DNA of 64,000 nucleotides from NCBI GenBank assembly GCA_020081605.1, contig JAHREC010000009.1, positions 558,001 through 622,000 of the forward strand, in the 5' to 3' direction. The notes below the pieces were generated by a model. It was not told the origin of the DNA and made no database searches. It saw only the letters and a program-made list of their open reading frames with translations. Made by a program: the position numbers and the translations under genes. Below, in pieces: positions 47,201 through 59,702 of this stretch. Numbering within the stretch: position 1 is the stretch's first letter; every line of letters begins with the position of its first letter. Source of the stretch: Albifimbria verrucaria. Its lineage: Eukaryota; Ascomycota; Sordariomycetes; Hypocreales; Stachybotryaceae.

Positions 47201-49057
47201 ATGGCAATAAGAGCTTCACATCACAAAGAATCGGCCGGTGTCGACTTGGAAGCTATCGGTAGTCGCAAGGATTCGATTGACGATGCAGATATCGAGAGTA
47301 TTGATGAGCGCCGTGAGTCCGGAGCCACGGAAGAGGGAGCCCGCTTTCTGCCCCTGGAAATAGACCCTGAGCCAATCGCCGGCCCCAGCAAACCAACACA
47401 ACGTTATGTGATCCTCATGTGTGCGCAATTCCTCTTCATGGTTGAAGTCAGTCAGTTCATTATGGAACCGCCTCTTCAAGAGATCATGGAGGACTTCATC
47501 TGCCACGCTCGCTATGCGGACCACGCCATGGGGAAGCTACAGGTCCAAGACCCACGTTGCAAAGAGCCAGGAGTCCAAGGAGACCTAGCCATGACTCGAT
47601 CGTGGATGGCATTTGTTGGCATGCTTGTTCGTAAGTTATTCGATTGCCATTGCCGACCTAGCAGCTAACTTAAACCTTCTCACAGCCCTGCTGGTGCAAA
47701 TCCCTTATGGCATCATTGCGGACAAATATGGTCGCCGCCCCGTCCTCTTTCTTGGACTCCTGGGTGTTGTGCTCATGGCCTTATGTAATACCATTGTTTG
47801 TATGTTGCCCCCATATTCTCTAGGCACTCTGCAGCTCTTCCCTAGTTGGTTATTTTCTGATGCTGCAATGCTAGTGCTTCACCCCGATGTGTTCTCAACA
47901 TGGCACCTCATCCTCGGTGCTATCCCAACATTGATTGGTGGCGGAGCGCCAGCCATCACTGCGATGATCTGGACGATTCTTACTGACACCGTACCGGCTG
48001 ATGAACGAACGACTCTCTTTTACCAAATGCATGCCATGATGCTCATCCTTAGTGCTGTTTGCCGTCCTATCGCAGGCTGGCTTTTAAGCATCGATCCTTG
48101 GCTCCCAATGTGGATCGGTTTAGTTGCCCTTGTTCTCAGCATGTTCTCAACTCTTCTCATACCAGAGACTTTGCAGCTACAAAACGCTGCAGAAAGTAAA
48201 CATGGAGGGACCCAAGTCCTCGACTGTATGCAAGATCCAGATACGGCGCCATCAAAGCGGCATTGATTACGGCCCGCCAAGATCTGGGTCATATTGGGAG
48301 TTCTCTTTTCAAGTCCAAGAATCTGATGCTGTTGATGACTGGTTACGGTTTATGCTTCCCAATTTTTATTGCATTTGAGATGAATCTTCTCCAGTACGTA
48401 ACAGCACGCTTTAACTGGGAGTGGTCTACTGTAAGTTTTCCTCAATCTCATCATGATGCTGTTTTTCTAATTGGTTTAGGCCGCTTATATAACCACTGTA
48501 TCAAAAGTCACTTCCGTGATTGTTCTTCTTGCAATCTTGCCGTTGTGCTCATACTTAATCACAAAACGTTCCGGCCTTCAACCTTTAGCCAGAGACTTGT
48601 TTCTGGCTCGTGGATCCGTCATATTCTTAGTTGCTGGCAATTTCCTTACCGCAATTTCGGCAGCACCATGGTTACTGGTGATATCCTTGGTTGTGCTCAG
48701 CTTTGGTAGCGGGTTTTATCCTCAGATTCGCGCTCTCCTGGCTGGATTCGTCGAGGCAGACACCCTCGCAACGCTGAATACCTTCATATCAACACTTGAG
48801 ACTATAATGGGTCTATTTAGCGTTCCAGCTTTGGGATGGTTGCTGAGCAAGGCTATTGAGTTGGGGGCTTTTGGTTGGGCTTGCCTTACGTTGTCACCAC
48901 AATTTGCGTCATCCTGGCCACTTTTGCTATGTTTGCGTTCAGGATACCCCGGAACACCACAGGCCCCTATGCGTTACCATCATTGACATGGACCACGGTT
49001 GCTTTGTGTATTTGTAGACATCGGGTTTTGGAAAGCGCGGCGTTGGTTAGAAATTAG
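47201..49057 (+). CDS. MFS drug/metabolite exporter, apparent frameshifts
   Basis: Major facilitator of the drug/tetracycline-type group, not a sugar porter. A charged N-terminal tail of about 65 residues precedes helix 1 (YVILMCAQFLFMVEVSQFI). The signature DKYGRRPVLF after helix 2 spans the region behind intron 47631-47685. Later helices include IPTLIGGGAPAITAMIW, MILSAVCRPIAGWLL and the C-terminal six after intron 48431-48479, ending in a short tail. Frame breaks near 48244 and at G3 48877-48879 are each cured by one base. The end is taken at 49057 because the second half then reads as a full final helix (YVVTTICVILATFAMFAF). It lies 0.44 kb before the NRPS-like gene on the same strand, so it may export that enzyme's product or an intermediate (inference). 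Confidence 0.83.
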
Positions 49058-49499
49058 TTAGTTGGAGGCATTGGAGAGCATGTATAACTCATTGATCTTC
49101 CAGCTCTCTTCCCAAAGTGTAAGAAAACAACTATTAGGTGTGAAGACTGGCTGCGTTCGACCTACGCTCTGATGAACAGTTCAGCTATATCGTCATTTAA
49201 CTAGATGAGTTAAGCGTGTGGCTTCGAAGGAATAATGTTTGGAAACTCTTGCAAGCTTATTTTGCGTGTGTGGCTGTCAGGAAACAGGATTTATAGCCAT
49301 GCTTGCATGAGAAAAGACGCAACTTCCCCTGTCCCTGCATCGCCACTTAGTCATGACCCGAATAACCTCAAGTCCTAGTTCTCTGCGACATCTTAGATCA
49401 TAAATTGACTGCTAAATCCTTGGTTCACGTAGGTCTCGGATTGTGAATGCAATTGATACCGCGATCCAAAGCAAAGGGCTATACTTATATGACTGAATA
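49058..49499. other. Promoter region of the NRPS-like gene
   Basis: 442 bases between two same-strand genes; no coding signal. Confidence 0.5.
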
Positions 49500-52400
49500 A
49501 TGGCTACACCTATTGAATACGGAAGGAGATTGATTCCTCAAATCCTAGATGATCTAGCTTCCAAAGAGCCAGAACGCATTATTTATTCCGTTGCAAAGTC
49601 GCCAGATATTTCGCAAGGATTCTTGGAGATATCAGCTGGTACATTTGCCAAGGCTGTTGATAAGGTAGCATGGTGGCTTCATAATGAGCTTGGGAATAGT
49701 GCGACAATCAGACCAATTGGATACATCGGGCCTCGTGAGTATATCAAGATACTAGTGTTGTATAAGGAATCCTGTCTTTTGCTCTAACAATATTAAGACG
49801 ATATACGACATGTCCTCCTCACATATGCGGCCTGCAAAGCCGGATACACGGTCAGTGAACATATCGTGGCTCTTTGTTTTTAATTCACAAATCTTAGCTT
49901 AGGCTTCTGATTCATTGCTAACTTTTTAATGGTAGGCCTTATTTCTCTCGCCCAAGAATAGCGTTGAGGGTGCATTAGCTGTCCTTACCGCTGCAGAATG
50001 TGAAGTCTGGGTACAGCCTCGTGAGCAGTCACAGATTCACCTGATCCAGGATTTGCTCAAGCAACGGCCGATGAAAGTCCTGCAACTTCCAGAAACAGCC
50101 TCATTACTCGATGTTGATGATTCACCGCCCTTTCCGTACAACAAAACTTTCGACGAGGCTGCTCTTGATCCGTTCTGTATCTTGCATACCTCTGGTTCTA
50201 CGGGTTTACCCAAGCCATCAGTATGGTCACATGCTTTGTTAGGAACTACAGATGCGGTGAGGCTATTGCCGCCTACAGATGGCGATCTTGGATTGTCTCC
50301 TTGGACGAAAGGATGGGAGGAAAAGGACAGAATATACTCATCTTTTCCCATGAGTCATGTGCGTACAATCACCACACATTTATGAGGACGAACACTAATT
50401 ATTTTCATGCGGAAAGGCCGCTGGCATGTTTATGGATATTGTCATGCCAGCATTTTACGGTCTGCATTGCGTTCTAGGACCTGCTGGGGTGATTCCAAAT
50501 CTTGACTTGATTGATTCGCTCGTTCAAAAGGCAAATATTGGCATATGGAGCATGGTGCCGTCATTGGTGGATGAACTTGGAGAAACTCCTGAAGTCCTGG
50601 CCAAGTTCAAGTCAGCGAAGTTCATTTGTGCGTCTGGCGGTAAGTCTTTCTCTCCCTGCCTTGATCTTCTCTCGATATTAAGACTTTCAAGGTCCTACCA
50701 ATCCCCAAGCGCTTCCAAGGTAAACAAAATTGTGCGTGTGTTGAATATTACTGGCACAACTGAAGGCCTCTTCACCGGCAATCTTTGGGTTGATAGGGAA
50801 GATTGGCTCTGGTTTGCCTTCCATCCTTGGTCTGGGTTCGAGTTCAGAGAGCTAGAGCCCGGAGTGTACGAACATTGGGTACGCCGCAATGAGCACTGGA
50901 GGTTATTCCAAGGTATATTCCACACTTTTCCAGACAAGAATGAGATCAACTTGAAGGACTTGTATGTCAAGCACCCGTCAACGCCGGGACTGTGGGCCTA
51001 CAAAGGTAGGAGTGATGACGTTATTGTTCTTTCAAATGGCTACAAAATCTCGCCTTTGGATACAGAAGCATCGATTACGGCGCATCCTGCAGTCAGCGGT
51101 TGCCTCATGGTAAGTCAATTTGACTTTGGCAAATCCACGGCAAGAATCTTTGAAGCTAATATCCTTTGTCAGATTGGTTCAGGCTGGAGTCAAGCAGGCC
51201 TTCTTATTGAGTTGAAGGACCCCACGGCCAAAAACAATGAAGAAGTCATCGACAGCATCTGGAGTGTTGTTGAGAAAGCCAATGAATCATCTATGCATAA
51301 AGGTCAGCTCCACAGGGATTACATGATGTTTGCTGAAGAGAATACGCCATTTGTTCGTACGGACAAGGGAACAGTCAAGCGACGCGCTACGTTGGAACTT
51401 TATCGAGACCATATTCAACGATTCTACGTTGAGAGAGAAAGACTCTGAGATGCAGCTTTCAATCACTGTCGACACAAGTTCAGAGGATTCGGTCTTGAAT
51501 GCTGTGACTCATGTTGTGAGATCTTTAGCACCTGCATTTGCGAATGCTGCTCCAGATACCGATTTGTTTAGCCTTGGCCTAGACTCTTTGATGGTATTCC
51601 GGCTCATCAAGACCATCCGATCCCTTGTTGGCTTGCAGGAAGAGTTAGCCACAAGACACGTATACGCCAACCCTACTATTTCGAAATTCTCGAATGCTTT
51701 GATACAACTCTTGACTAGAGTCAAGAACGGAGAGGATTTGGGTCCAGAAAGTGACAGTACGCCTCGAGTGAAGGAGTTGCTGGATAAATATCGACCTCAA
51801 CAGTCCATGAAAATGAATTCTTTTGACATGATGACAATAAAAATCTATCAGAAGTTGGTATTCTGCCTGCCCTTGAAAGAAGGCATCGCATTTGACCAAG
51901 CTTTCTCTGGGCTTCAAAAAGGACTTACTCGCCTCTTTAGCCTCCTTCCGAGTCTTGACTCGAAAGTAGAGCTCTGTCCTGTGCAGGATGCTGAGACCCG
52001 ACAAGGCCCAGTCCAGATGGTTCCTCCAGCATCCGAGCACGATGCTAGAAACCCGAGACAGCTAGTTTTTAAGGATCTCTCAAAAGTCCTACCATCATTT
52101 TCGCAATTACAAGCCACTGGATTTGTGGGTTCCACGTTTCCAAAGGATGAACTCATTCTTGAAGCTCCATGGTTTCCACCGTATCCAACAGATGCTATGC
52201 TCGCACAAGCCAATTTTATTGAAGGTGGCTGTCTCCTAGCGACGGCCTTCCATCACAGCTGTTTTGATGGAGTTGGCGTTGTGACGGTCATGAAAGCGTG
52301 GGCTGAGTGTTGCCGGTTTGTCCTAGGAGATCAATCTGCGACTTGCAGCTGGATCGACCCCGAAAGTATGAATAGAAGTTTACCTCGGGTATTGTGGGAA

Positions 52401-53301
52401 CTAGAGGGCTATTCACGGCCTGTTGAAGACATAGACCCAGGTACATGGGGCTTTCTGAGCATTTCTCCCCACGAAGGAGCCTTGGAGAAGCACAACCCAG
52501 CTAAGGATGACTGGAATCTACCGCCCCTCCAACTCTTCCACCGCCTCGCTCTCATCCTTTAGTGAAATCAGAAAGAAGTCTAGAGTCACATTTGTTTCGG
52601 ATATCTGGAGAAAATGTGGAGAAGCTCAAGAAAAAGTTGCCTCGGACCCTGATGCCAAAGGGTTAATAACGTCGGCGAGTGACATGATTCAAGCGCTTTT
52701 CTGGCGTGCGGCGGCCAAAGCACGAGCGGGGATGGAAGACAATTCCTTGCGAAAGCCAGCTGGTTCTAATGGTAGTTCGATTTTGGAGCTGCCCATCGAC
52801 TGCCGGCCGTTCTTTTCCCCAATGCTGCCGTCGTCCTACATGGGTAATCTTCTTGTCATCATTCGGCCCAATATGCCAATCGAAACTTTGTGTTCAGAGG
52901 ACACGAGTATTGGACATGTTGCCTTGACAATCCGCCAAACAACTTCTTTGGTCAAGCCTCAATTAGCGCATGACGCTTTCACGCTACTACAAACCATACC
53001 TGACTACTCTCAGCTGAACTACGCCTTCATGCATCTCAATGGTCCAGACATTTGCATCACCAACCTGATGTTATTTCCGACAGGCGAGATATCATTTGGT
53101 GGTGAATTGTTTGAAAGTAATGGAACTCCCGCGGCTGTCCGATTGCTTATGGAGGCTTTCAACACTGCTTTTAGGATGGGTGTCATTTTTCCGATACGTG
53201 ATGATGGAGGAGTGGACTTGATGTTCTCGGTATTTCCAGAGGAACTTCAAAGACTTAAGAACGACAAAGAATTGGCCGAATATGCCACATATCTGGGCTG
53301 A
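49500..53301 (+). CDS. NRPS-like enzyme: adenylation, carrier, C-terminal acyltransferase
   Basis: A three-domain enzyme of about 1,130 residues. The adenylation domain (49500-51440) shows LHTSGSTGLPK (A3), NITGTTEG (A5), the GRSDDVIVLSNG stretch (A8) and TDKGTVKRR (A10), the last two typical of alpha-aminoadipate-reductase-type fungal enzymes. A carrier domain follows with FSLGLDSLMV, whose serine takes phosphopantetheine. In place of a reductase or thioesterase comes a BAHD/Tri101-like acyltransferase (51750-53301) with HHSCFDG (HxxxD) near 52252 and a degenerate DFGWG-like ISFGGELF near 53090. Introns: 49735-49797, 49851-49935, 50359-50416, 50640-50691, 51110-51172. Frame changes near 50715, 51434-51440 (an extra base here), 52524-52527 and 52631-52635. 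Likely activates a carboxylic or amino acid, tethers it, and passes it to an alcohol or amine. Substrates unknown. Confidence 0.85.
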
Positions 53302-55740
53302 AACAACATGCTACGATGAATGGGCCGGATAGGGATTTGCTTCATGGTATATGAGAATCTCCTAAATTGAAGTTCTTGTTATAGCTGAAGCAAATTGTGG
53401 TGGATTTCGAATCCGTCATTCGATTCTAGAATGTAGGACATATACTGAAGGGTTGAGAGCCAAGGCCAGCTGATGATAACGGAATGCGCGTGTGGACATG
53501 GCGCACGAGTACGGAAGATACGAGCTCGGTAAACTTAGACTAGAAAGGTCGTGATCAACAAGAGAAGACAGAAGCGTCCACGCCACTTACTTCATAGCCG
53601 AGTAGTTGAAGGACCTGCCAAGGGCAAAGGCACGTTCATAAGACCGACCCATGACAGGGATCTACCCATGCAGCTAGGACAGGCACACTAAGAAAACTTG
53701 GTTGTGTCTGAAACCGAAACAGCAACAGCAACAGCTCAATGGCCAGGCTTAGCATCTAGCCAACTAAATCCTTTGGGCTAAAATTCCATTCTCGCAACCA
53801 CCCTGGGTTGCGCTTATTTACATTTTGCTAATGAATTCGTAATCAAAATGAAAGATATCCTGGCCGGGTACTAAATCTCAATGAGCATTATGAAGAACGT
53901 CATGGAAACCGTGGGTACTGGAAAAAGGAAACAGCAAGTTAATGCATCACATTTCTGTATAGGCGTGAATCATGGTTCAATGGTATGAGAGGACTTGATG
54001 ATAATCCGTAGTTGTTGATCTTCAACTGTTTCCGATGTTATTCTCACCTACCCTGTATCTAGCGTCTGAACTTTCATTTTGAAGTTTTGTGCAAGTGCTC
54101 ACACAAAACAGATTCCCTTGATGATCTTTAGGAACCGCTGATCGCAAAAAAATATGAGCCATCGAGTATAGCTTGGGTTTCTGATCCCTGGTTTGCTAAC
54201 CTTTGTTCTGTTTTTGGTTCGCATCAAAACATGACTAAAATATGGTTCCAACTAAGATCAGATCACAAGTTCCAACACGCTTCTCAAAACAAACGCAGAT
54301 CTATACAATTTATGGTTTGAACACTTTGAATCATGCCGATTACACTAAGAGAGTATAATTTTATTATTGAACAGAAATTTGGTGAGGATCAATAGTACGG
54401 TGATAAGGTACATGTAACGACCATGTTGTGAGAAGTCAAGGGCGACGAGATGCGGATCAATGGAGAACGACTTGTTGCTGAGGAGAATCTGGCCGTATGC
54501 AGACATTTAGGAGAGAAGCTCCAATGGATACAGGATGCCAAGTGCTTTTACTCGCCCGTTTCGGCTCATGCGGCAGATACTTCTTGGCTGAGATCCCGAA
54601 CTATTGACAAGGGTTGTCCGCTATGAACAAGACCATACAATTGATGTTTCTTCCGACTTTCCAGGCGCCATAATCTTGTGTGATATAGTTTGCCGCTCCA
54701 ATTGTTACACGAGAAGCTTGGTGACTCGGGTCGTCGGCGTGAATCTTCGGTCTGCCTGAATAGACAGTGTTTCAGTGGTGTGTCAACACATGCATGAAAC
54801 GAGACGAGACGAACTCCAGGGTGTCCCGCTGCACCCCACGATTACCCAAGTTGGCAACAGCCATCCCAATGTGGTACTGAGACACACCAACCGGGACTCG
54901 AACGAGAGCTGCTTGGATTGGGGGCCATTTTAATAGACTCAAGGTTGCAGTAGGTGCCGGGTCTGGCATGTCCCCGGGGTCAGACGAAGCCTGTATGGGA
55001 TCGGTAGTGACAGCGCTAGCAGCCCTTGAACCCTTAAGAATTTCAGGGTTGACATGACGCTGGACGGTCGGCGAATCGAACATCAGTAATAAGCGCAGTG
55101 ACTTACTTCGTATTGGAGCAAAACACAAAAGGAAACCTCGAGACAGTAGTTGGCGACATTCTGGAGCAGTGAACAAAGGCGCTGTGATGAGGCTCTGTCG
55201 GCACGGCAGTGTTGGCTGGCCATGCCCCTAAAAGTGTTGCCAGGGGCAGATCTGAGACGATGGAGACCGACGACCCATCCCAACCACCTCGGCATGTAAA
55301 GATTTAGCGCCCATCCCCGTTGCCGCTGTGCCGCTTTGGTACAGACCCTCTTCGATGTGTCCCACCATTGACCAGCATAGCTTGAGGCGAGCCTCAGCTT
55401 GGTGGGTTTTTGTCTCGTCATCATGGGACTCACCCCTTGAGACAAGCCCTCCGTCCCAACAGTGGACTAGCATCCGATACCCTCTTTGAAGCCATCAATG
55501 AGCTTAATCTTTGGTGCATGGGTCATTCTAGCCTCAAGACTTCCGTCTATAAGATGAACGCCAATCCTCAGCATTCCTCGATTCACTCTTCAGCTTCAGT
55601 CTCACTCAACCAAACAACCACAACAACACATCCTTCTTTTCCGCCGGTCGGACTTCGATTCTTCAAACAACCATTTTAACAAACTAATTTTTCTCTCTCC
55701 CTCTCTACACCCGTTACTACCTACCTCTTCAACTTTCAAA
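53302..55740. other. Long intergenic stretch, no gene recognised
   Basis: About 2.4 kb. The largest frames (54772-55445, -) have no recognised features. Close to 55740 is an A/C-rich then C+T-rich leader for the small secreted protein. Confidence 0.45.
55547..55554 (+). promoter_or_regulatory. Putative TATA box of the small secreted protein
   Basis: CTATAAGA lies about 190 bases upstream of the ATG at 55741, ahead of an A/C-rich and then pyrimidine-rich leader typical of strongly expressed fungal genes. Confidence 0.4.
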
Positions 55741-56105
55741 ATGAAGTTCTCCATCGTCGCTCTTGCCATTGCTTTCACCAGCGCCTCTGCTGGTGTCATC
55801 GACACGCGCCAGAACGCCAACCGTCCCGTCCCCAACGGTGGCTGCTGCGTCTCCAACACCAGCTTGAAGCAGGATGTTTGCAACGTCAATGGCCAGTCTG
55901 GTCGTTGTGTTCCTGACTTCATCAACAACTGTATGTTCACTTGCTAGCACTTCCTAAACGCCATGATGCGACCAGAAGCTAACCCGACGATTCAACAGGT
56001 GGTGACCGCTTGACTTGCATCCCCGACAGCCAGCTCACCTGCAACCCCAACCAGCTCGAGCGTGGCCGCCCCTTCTGCCGCCGTACCGGTACCAACATCC
56101 CTTAA
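55741..56105 (+). CDS. Small secreted cysteine-rich protein
   Basis: About 98 residues after splicing. A signal peptide (FSIVALAIAFTSASA) is followed by a probable basic processing site (DTR) and a mature part of about 75 residues with eight cysteines in the order CC, C, C, C, C, C, C. The intron 55931-55998 (68 bases, GTATGT donor) splits a cysteine codon: exon 1 ends in NN plus one base of Cys, and exon 2 continues GDRLTCIP. The spacing is not that of hydrophobins (which have two CC pairs) or of CFEM proteins. Codon use is strongly C-ending, implying high expression. Proteins of this kind act as effectors, antimicrobial peptides or surface proteins, but I do not recognise the family. No frame errors. 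Confidence 0.82.
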
Positions 56106-56840
56106 GCTCACATTTCACACGAGCAAAGGAAAAGCCCCAAGGCTCAAGGCTAGGAAGCAGGAACTTCAGGCGGTCAACCGGGTATATAATATACATATCA
56201 ATAGTGCACTCATCTTGTTGGATAAGCGCTAAGGAACATAAATCAAATATTCTACAATTCATGATGTGAACCTTGTCAATCTTGAAGTGCACAGCAACAG
56301 GATATAAGTGAAAGACGCCGCCTAATATCTTATTTGCATCAAAATTTCCCCATGTTCATAGATACGACATTCAGATTGACATGTCTGTGGCTGTAAGAGT
56401 GTCTTGAGAACTGATGGCAGGTGAATAGTTACGATGTAATTCGATTGATCCTTTGAGGTTGTCCGTGTAAGTGAGCTAATTCGTTCTTTTTCTCCAGTTG
56501 CTCGGGCCTTCCAGAGGTTTCACAGTAAGGAACTTTTAATGGATGTGCCCTATAGTGGACGGGGCCCTCCACCAAATCATACAATAAGGCCTTCCAGATG
56601 ACCAAAGCCTTGATATGAACTGAAAACACCTAGAAGAAGTTGTGAAGACTTTTGAATGTCCAGAGAGATTTGATTAGTTCATGAACTGCATTTCGCCTGT
56701 TCACGCAGACTATCATTAATTGCACGTACAGGTGGATAATGAATTAACCGTACAGTCATTACTCAGACTGAACCAATATAGGAGTTCGGCGTTGCTCAGC
56801 CTCCTCGATTTGGAAACCAGGGAGGGGCCATACAATCATT
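56106..56840. other. Intergenic, no gene recognised
   Basis: 3' region of the small secreted protein and promoter of the hydrolase. Short frames only. Confidence 0.45.
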
Positions 56841-58196
56841 ATGCAATTGCTTCAGGAGTCAAAATATCTTGACAAGGTCGCAGGCTTCCAGCCTTTGCCT
56901 CAGCATGGTCACCTATCCCACCCACTGGATCCGGAGTGGGAAATGATTAGCACAGCTGTTGACGAAGCGTTTGATCAATTATGGAAATCACCAACCTGGG
57001 AAGCTTTCCGGACAGCATCTGGTAGCCCCGATGCTGCCATTCCACCTGGAGGACCTGATCGTTACCGTGATATCCAGACAGAAACCCTTCGTTTTAGTGC
57101 GCGAGATGGTTGCATGATTGAGCTGAAAGTATACAGACCTGCCCAAGTTCAGTCCGACGCTACCCTCATGCTCAGGATGCACGGTGGAGGTGAGAAACGC
57201 CGCCAAAATCGATTGGGAAGATTATTACTGATCATCTTGTCATGAGTTAGGTTGGGTTGTTGGCGGACACGAAACAGATGGTGCTGAAAATGTTTACGCC
57301 GCTGCCAACCATAATATTGTAGTCGTCAGTGTACTTTATCGCAAGTAAGTGAGTAAATCGTCTTTGAGTTATGTTTAACTGATGAAGGCATAGGGCTCCG
57401 GAATATCCATTTCCCCAAGCACTTCATGACAGCTACGACGCGTTGCTATGGGTACGAAAGCCACCCGCATATGATCAGATATGTTCCTAACTTGTCAAAA
57501 GTGCAAAGCAAATGCCTCGTTATTGGGAATCAACCCTGAAAAAATAATTCTTGGTGGCAGTAGTGCTGGTGCCAATATTGTAAGGATACATGGCTATCTG
57601 AATACAATGAGTATGACAAGACTGACCAGGATGTGATCAGGCTGCAGCACTAGCTCTGGAGGCCAGAGACAATCAAATTAAAGGCATTATTGCCCAGGTC
57701 TTGCATTTCCTACGCTTTGCCACCCCAAATACTTTCCAAAAGACAAGCATGAGTTTGGAAGTTACATACAGAACAGGGAAGCAAGTGTCCTGAACATTTC
57801 CCGTCTGGAAAGTTTTGCAGACGCATATATGCCGAATGCGAAGCCGGATCATAGGCACTCGCCCCTGCTTGCTCCAACTCTGAGAAGCCTCCCACCAGCA
57901 CGTGAGTAAAACTACTGCTCCTGAACTTGTTGAAAGGAGACGGTTTCGTCCGTGAGCCGAATTGAACTGACTTTACGGATAGTGATACAGTGTGGGGGCT
58001 TGACATCCTACGTGATGATGCTTTCGCTTACGGCCAAGCTCTTCGCGAAGCCAATGTCGATGTTGATATCTTCGCCTATCAAGGGCTACCTCACTGTTTT
58101 CCTAGTGTCGTCCCTACCCTCTCTCAAGCACAAACATTTTATGAGAGGTACAATGCTTTCTTGGACAGGTACTCAACTGCTCCAATGAAGGCATAG
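56841..58196 (+). CDS. Alpha/beta hydrolase, HSL (Abhydrolase_3) type, apparent frameshifts
   Basis: Esterase or lipase-like enzyme of the hormone-sensitive-lipase group. The oxyanion-hole motif HGGG is split by the first intron (near 57190-57250), the nucleophile elbow GGSSAGA is near 57560, and the acid/base residues lie in LDILRDDA (near 58005) and LPHCF (near 58090). Four or five short introns are recognisable: about 57191-57250, 57343-57392, 57451-57501, 57580-57638 and 57902-57969. Frame breaks occur at 57703 (one G missing in LAFPTL) and at G5 57995-57999, both cured by one base. About 350 residues, normal for the group. Substrates are probably acyl esters of small alcohols or metabolites. 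It is convergent with the RTA1-like gene, with only 180 bases between them. Confidence 0.82.
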
Positions 58197-58375
58197 TCAA
58201 GGTATAGGACGGCAATGGAAGCAGCAACACATGAATCAAGTTGTGCGATTTTCGAAGATGACTATGAACCGGAATTACTGGATGCTCAGATTATATGTCT
58301 GTACGGAATTGCTTTGATCTATATGACAAAGGAGAAGTAGGCCCAATGATAACAGATAAGAAATTGGTTTTCATC

Positions 58376-59702
58376 TTATGCTTTTGACTGTCTTGCTTTC
58401 AAGATGAACCCTTGTTCGTCTGAGCTATCCTCGGACAACTGCTGTCTGCCCTTTCGCCGGAATAAAGCCTTCTTAATAGAAGAAAAGAATCCGGGCATTT
58501 CTGAGCCTGGCCCTGAGATGATTCGTCCAGGATGAGCAAAGTTGAAGACAATGATTGCGCCGAACATAGGCACTGCTTCCAAAGCAAAAAAATATGCCTC
58601 GTTTGTTGTGAGCGGGTTGTCATGTGCTAAGCCCCTGAAAATTCTATGAGTCGATAGACTATACGCACTGTGATCAGACTTAGGCAGGTGTAGAGTATCG
58701 CCAGTAGAGGACCCCAGGCTGTTCCCACAAATCCTAGGAGTCGCACGCCATTTGGAGTGTAGTTGACCATATCTCGCTGAAATTTGATACAGAGACATAT
58801 GAAGACAACAACGAAGAACTCTTGTAGGCTGATACCTGTCATGTAAATGTTGAGGCCACGACGCTGGGCGTCTGGGGAGAATTGGGGCCAGCCATTCCTC
58901 CGCCAACCAGTTGAATGACAAAAGATAAGACATCTAGAAGGACAAATGTAGCTGCTACTGTTGTGGCAGGAATTCGAAACAGTGACCTCGATGGGTGGAA
59001 GAAATGAATCATCCGACCGAGCGTCATGTAAGCGAACGCATTAACCCCTTCAGTTGACAACGTTCAAATTAGCGTCTGCTTTGTTGCGTGTAAGATGGAT
59101 ACTGAATGAGAAAGGTACTCACAAAGAGGTGCTAAAAGAATGAATATCTGAAACACAAGAAAGATTCCGTCACTTTGCTGGTTCTTGGAGCTTACAGCCC
59201 GGAATAGGAATGCTAGTGTCTCCCATAAGGTTGCCATAATAATAACCCAGCACCATTTCTATAGAACGATCAATTAGCGACGAGCTCCAGTTGGTGTTTC
59301 TGACCAGGACATACGGACCTTCCTGTACCTGACAGCCTGCCAAATGTGAAGGAAAAAAGGGCACCGAATACACACGAAAACCCGAGTGCTGCTGCGAAGC
59401 TTGGATAATAGTTCCAAATTGCTCCACAAGTGCCGGGCGGTACATAGCCGTTCTCGTCTGGTGTAATTGTCTGGATGCAAGTGGGAATGACAATGTCGAT
59501 GGTCTTGCCCGGTATGGTGACATGACTGTTGGTCACACCATCAATTATGACATGTTTTGTAGTGGTAAAAATCCCAATTGGAATATCAGTCGTTGTCGGG
59601 GAGATGTCTGCCGTGCTTCAAGCTGGCGTGTAACTGTTGGATTTGTCTGCACAGCAAGCGCGAGTGCTATTGACAGCAGAGAGAGATTGGTATCAGATGC
59701 AT
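58376..59702 (-). CDS. RTA1-like seven-helix membrane protein with signal peptide, apparent frameshifts
   Basis: RTA1-family proteins (lipid-translocating exporter family) are fungal membrane proteins linked to lipid flip-flop and drug or sterol stress. The reading starts with a signal peptide (ALALAV near 59660), then a threonine-rich lumenal part and GYVPPGTCGAIWNYYPSF. Typical family segments follow: WCWVIIMATLWE after a 60-base intron near 59255-59315, a QIFILLAPLWVNAFAYMTLGRMIHFF region split by an intron near 59055-59125, IQLVGGGMAG, RIVYRLIEFSGG, and EAVPMFGAIIVFNFAHPGRI with GPGSEMPGF at the end. Frame breaks at GG 59689-59690, G4 59598-59601, A6 59353-59358, G4 58874-58877 and C4 58632-58635 (plus-strand bases) are each cured by one base. 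The tail is charged. Confidence 0.83.

Noticed and set aside
54772..55445. Overlapping minus-strand frames upstream of the small secreted protein
   Set aside because: No recognised motifs and no consistent splice structure; they lie in the promoter side of a well-formed gene.
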